From Akkermansiaceae bacterium (lineage in GTDB: Bacteria > Verrucomicrobiota > Verrucomicrobiia > Verrucomicrobiales > Akkermansiaceae): a stretch of 8,516 nt of DNA. The notes beneath the pieces were generated by a model. It was not told the origin of the DNA. It saw only the letters and a list, made by a program, of their open reading frames with translations, and ran no database searches. Shown piece after piece: positions 6,338 to 8,516 of the stretch. The position numbers were made by a program, and so were the translations under genes. Every line of letters begins with the position of its first letter. The stretch's first letter is position 1. The stretch covers positions 1 to 8,516 of the forward strand of contig JAHDGN010000122.1 of NCBI GenBank assembly GCA_020627645.1, given 5' to 3'.

Positions 6338-6868
6338 TTATTTGAGAGGAAGTGCTTTTAGGATGTCGGGGACTTCGGCGAGGCGGCCGGTTCCTTGGTA
6401 TCCGCAGGCTAGATCGCCTGAGGCGGGGTCGATGAATTGAACTCCGTCTGCTTTGAGTTGTTCGACATTTCGTTGGGTGGCGGGGTGATTCCACATTTTT
6501 CCGTTCATGGCAGGTGCGACGAAGCGAGGGGTGTTTTTTGGGAGGGCGAGGTAAATGGCGGTGAGTGGATCGGGGGCAAGTCCGTGAGCAAGCTGGCCGA
6601 TGGTGTCAGCGCTGGCAGGCGCGACGATGAAGAGGTCGGCTTGATCTGCGAGTTCAATGTGGCCGGGTTTCCAGGAATTTTTTTCGTCTTCGAGGGAGAC
6701 GAGGACTGGTTGTCGAGAGAGGACTTGCAGGGTGAGGGGGGTGATGAATTCGGTGGCGGCTGGGGTCATGACGACGTGGACTTCATGACCGAGCTTGGTG
6801 AGTTGACTGGTGAGGTCGGCAGCTTTGTAGGCGGCGATGGAGCCGGTGATTCCGAGGACGATATTCAT
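6338..6868 (-). CDS. coaC: Phosphopantothenoylcysteine decarboxylase (stand-alone CoaC)
   Basis: The protein decarboxylates 4'-phosphopantothenoylcysteine to 4'-phosphopantetheine with bound FMN, in coenzyme A synthesis in the cytoplasm. Its 176 residues cover only the flavoprotein half of the usual bifunctional CoaBC. Signs are GSIAAYKA (9-16), the catalytic His70 in GHIELA, PASADTIGQLAHGLAPD (84-100), the substrate-binding APAMNGKMW with Asn122 (118-126) and Cys155 in GDLACGYQGTGRLAE, the flexible flap. These match His75, Asn125 and Cys158 of the E. coli enzyme. The frame stops right after this domain with no ligase domain; the ligase is a separate gene upstream. ATG 6868-6866 overlaps the gmk stop by 4 bases, so translation is probably coupled. 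Lack of a ribosome site before the start fits that. Confidence 0.93.
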   Translation of the reverse strand: MNIVLGITGSIAAYKAADLTSQLTKLGHEVHVVMTPAATEFITPLTLQVLSRQPVLVSLEDEKNSWKPGHIELADQADLFIVAPASADTIGQLAHGLAPDPLTAIYLALPKNTPRFVAPAMNGKMWNHPATQRNVEQLKADGVQFIDPASGDLACGYQGTGRLAEVPDILKALPLK

Positions 6869-7455
6869 TTGAGGCGGGAAACGCGGAGGCGTTCGGCTAG
6901 GATGAGCGATTTAAAGTTGAGGTAATCTTCTTCGCGGGTGGCGGAGAGGATTCGGTATGAGTATTCGCGCCAGTGGTTCATTTCATCAAGGGCATTTTTC
7001 ATGCGTAGGGAAATGACTTCGTCTGGGTCGGTGCCTCGTCCTTTGAGGCGCGCGAGGAGTTCGTCTTCGCTTGGGGGCATGACGAAGAGATCGACGAGGG
7101 CATTTTTGATATGAGGGTCGCTACAGGAGCGAACTTGTTCTGCGCCTTGCACATCGATATCCATGACGACGTCTGTGCCATTTTGAAGATACTGAAGGAC
7201 TTCGGTTTTTAGTGTTCCGTAGTGGTTGCCGTGGACTTCGGCGTGTTCGAGGAGCTGACTGGTGTTGATTTTGTTTTGAAAGTCGTCTTGGGAGAGGAAG
7301 TGGTAGTCTTTGCCGTCTGTTTCACCGGGGCGAGGGGGGCGAGTGGTGCAAGAGATCGAGTAGTGTGCTTCTCCTTCGTCTGAGAGGCGGTGGCAGAGGG
7401 TGGTTTTACCTGAGCCGGATGGGCCAGAGACGAGAAGGAGGATGCCGGTTCGCAT
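6865..7455 (-). CDS. gmk: Guanylate kinase
   Basis: Guanylate kinase phosphorylates GMP (and dGMP) to the diphosphate with ATP, in purine nucleotide synthesis and salvage. The 196-residue length is normal (about 200). The P-loop GPSGSGKT is at 11-18, the GMP-binding segment SCTTRPPRPGE at 35-45, DYHFLS at 50-55, EHAEVHGNHYGT (70-81), DIDVQGA at 98-104 and the lid with LKGRGTD (137-143). All active-site signatures are intact. The start ATG 7455-7453 gives MRTGILLLVSGPSG, as expected for the family. In many bacteria gmk is followed by rpoZ and a fused coaBC. Here no rpoZ is present, coaC follows directly with a 4-base overlap, and coaB lies upstream across 69 bases that could hold a weak promoter. 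Confidence 0.96.
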   Translation of the reverse strand: MRTGILLLVSGPSGSGKTTLCHRLSDEGEAHYSISCTTRPPRPGETDGKDYHFLSQDDFQNKINTSQLLEHAEVHGNHYGTLKTEVLQYLQNGTDVVMDIDVQGAEQVRSCSDPHIKNALVDLFVMPPSEDELLARLKGRGTDPDEVISLRMKNALDEMNHWREYSYRILSATREEDYLNFKSLILAERLRVSRLK

Positions 7456-7524
7456 TGCAGGAATGATGTTAGAATAGTGAATGTTGAATTGGAATGAAGA
7501 ATACCGTGAATGATTGTGGGGGAT

Positions 7525-8175
7525 TTATTGTTCGGATTGTCTTGAGGCGTGAATGTCTTCGATGATTTCGATGAGGTGGTAGGCTAGATGTTCTTTGGAA
7601 TCTTGGGGGAGAGTTTCTTCGTGTTCGGGGTAGACGAGAGTGACTTGATTGTCGGAGGAGTCGAAGCCGATGTCGCTTCGGGAGACATCATTTGCAATGA
7701 TGAGGTCGCAGGATTTGTTGAGGCATTTCCGGCGGGCATTTTCGATGAGTTCTTCGGTCTCGGCTGCGAATCCTACGAGAGTGCCTTGGAAATTCATCTG
7801 GGAGCGGGCGGAGCCGAGGATGTCTTTTGTTCGGGTGAGGGTGAGTGTCATTTGGTCTCCGGATTTTTTGATTTTTTGCTCTGCAAATTTGGCTGGGGTG
7901 TAGTCTGCGACTGCCGCGGCAAAGATGGCGATGTCGACTTTGGGGATGAATGAGGAAACGGCGTCATACATGTCGTTTGCTGATTCGACGCCGACGAAGT
8001 CGGTTCCATCGGGGATGTTGATATTGGTGGGGCCGGAAATGAGGAGAGGGGAGTGATTGCGGCGCGCTGCAGCGGCAGCGAGGGCGTAGCCCATTTTTCC
8101 TGAGGAGCGGTTGGTGAGGTAGCGGACTGGGTCAATGGGTTCAATGGTGGGTCCGGCGGTGATGAGAATTTTCAC
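7525..8175 (-). CDS. coaB: Phosphopantothenate-cysteine ligase (stand-alone CoaB)
   Basis: The enzyme joins cysteine to 4'-phosphopantothenate using a nucleotide triphosphate, one step before CoaC. Signs are ITAGPTIEPIDPVRYLTNRS (5-24), SSGKMGYALA, the AAAVADYTP loop (87-94), EQKIKK (99-104), TRTKDIL (114-120), GFAAET (135-140) and ANDVSRSDIGFDSSDNQVTL (161-180). These match the C-terminal ligase half of E. coli CoaBC over its full length, 216 residues here. The start is placed at GTG 8175-8173 because the family begins with VKILITAGPT. The frame stays open upstream to an ATG at 8466, but those 97 extra residues are low-complexity Pro/Ser/His/Asn-rich and look like the antisense reading of a G/T-biased strand. 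No ATG lies between. The gene is first in a minus-strand cluster with gmk and coaC. Confidence 0.88.
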   Translation of the reverse strand: MKILITAGPTIEPIDPVRYLTNRSSGKMGYALAAAAARRNHSPLLISGPTNINIPDGTDFVGVESANDMYDAVSSFIPKVDIAIFAAAVADYTPAKFAEQKIKKSGDQMTLTLTRTKDILGSARSQMNFQGTLVGFAAETEELIENARRKCLNKSCDLIIANDVSRSDIGFDSSDNQVTLVYPEHEETLPQDSKEHLAYHLIEIIEDIHASRQSEQ

Positions 8176-8267
8176 TGGGAGAGTGGTAGAGGAGTGAGGC
8201 TTAAGGGGGAATTGTTTTTTGTTTTGGTGGTCGTGAAATGAGCGTTTGAGATTTAGGTTCTGGTCAG

Positions 8268-8516
8268 ATGAGTGAGAGTGATTTGAGTGGTTTGTTGGAT
8301 CAGGTTGAGAAAGTCCGTGAAGTTCGTTCGAAAAATAGGTAGGGTATTTGTTGCTTCCGGGGCTCCATATTTGGGGTTGTTTGCCCTGCTGTGTCTTTGT
8401 GTTGGGGGGTATTTGTGCATCTGTCGTCCATCTGTGGGAGCGACAGGTCATATGGGGAGTAGTCATTATTCAGTGAGTGGTAGCACGACGATGGGGAGAA
8501 AGTGTGGCAACGGGGG
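8268..8516 (+). CDS. Possible broken membrane-protein gene, runs off right edge
   Basis: ATG 8268 opens a 24-codon frame, MSESDLSGLLDQVEKVREVR followed by SKNR, ending at TAG 8340-8342. The +1 frame then continues open to the window edge (from GTG 8317 it gives 66 codons) and encodes a hydrophobic stretch, YLGLFALLCLCVGGYLCI, that could be a membrane helix, followed by a Gly/Ser-rich tail. Dropping one base near 8340 would join a charged, helical head to this helix. That is an inference from protein-like composition only; I recognise no family, and the region may be noncoding. The intact alternative is a short gene starting at GTG 8317 with a basic signal-like N-terminus. Either gene would be divergent from coaB. 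Nothing else in 8176-8516 can be supported. Confidence 0.22.

Noticed and set aside
8176..8466. N-terminal extension of CoaB back to ATG 8466
   Set aside because: The 97 extra residues are low-complexity, have no counterpart in CoaB proteins, and the ligase domain begins exactly at GTG 8175.

Overview
The window looks like chromosomal DNA of a Verrucomicrobiota-type bacterium. That placement is an inference from a secreted PQQ-like propeller protein opening with the WPRFLGPSG motif (common in Planctomycetes and Verrucomicrobia), from weak or absent Shine-Dalgarno sites before most genes, and from the gene mix. The + strand is rich in G and T almost throughout, whichever strand the gene lies on, so minus-strand genes use C/A-rich codons and plus-strand genes use G/T-rich ones.

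Layout. Positions 1-881 (minus) hold the N-terminal part of an exported PQQ-like beta-propeller protein that runs off the left edge. Divergent from it at 1003-1701 (+) is a predicted lipoprotein of the cytochrome P460 type with one CxxCH haem site. At 1890-5121 (+) lies a 2-oxoacid dehydrogenase operon: E1 alpha (split by a frameshift near 2592-2600), E1 beta and the lipoyl-bearing E2. The E3 gene is not in the window. An AT-rich 126-residue orphan gene follows at 5240-5620 (+), then a convergent intergenic gap with two perfect palindromes.

The right part is a minus-strand cluster read from right to left: coaB (8175-7525), gmk (7455-6865), coaC (6868-6338) and a small DoxX-type membrane protein (6300-5893). 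CoaC and CoaB, usually one bifunctional protein, are separate here, in reversed order and with guanylate kinase between them. The last 340 bases hold no certain gene, only a possible broken membrane-protein gene on the + strand.

The dehydrogenase genes would convert a 2-oxoacid to an acyl-CoA, while coaB and coaC carry out two successive steps in making coenzyme A, its acyl acceptor. The two sets are on opposite strands and need not be co-regulated. I see no clearly new multi-gene system. The points most worth checking are the E1 alpha frameshift with its 14-bp repeat, the coaB-gmk-coaC arrangement, the palindrome at the dehydrogenase promoter, and the AT-rich orphan.
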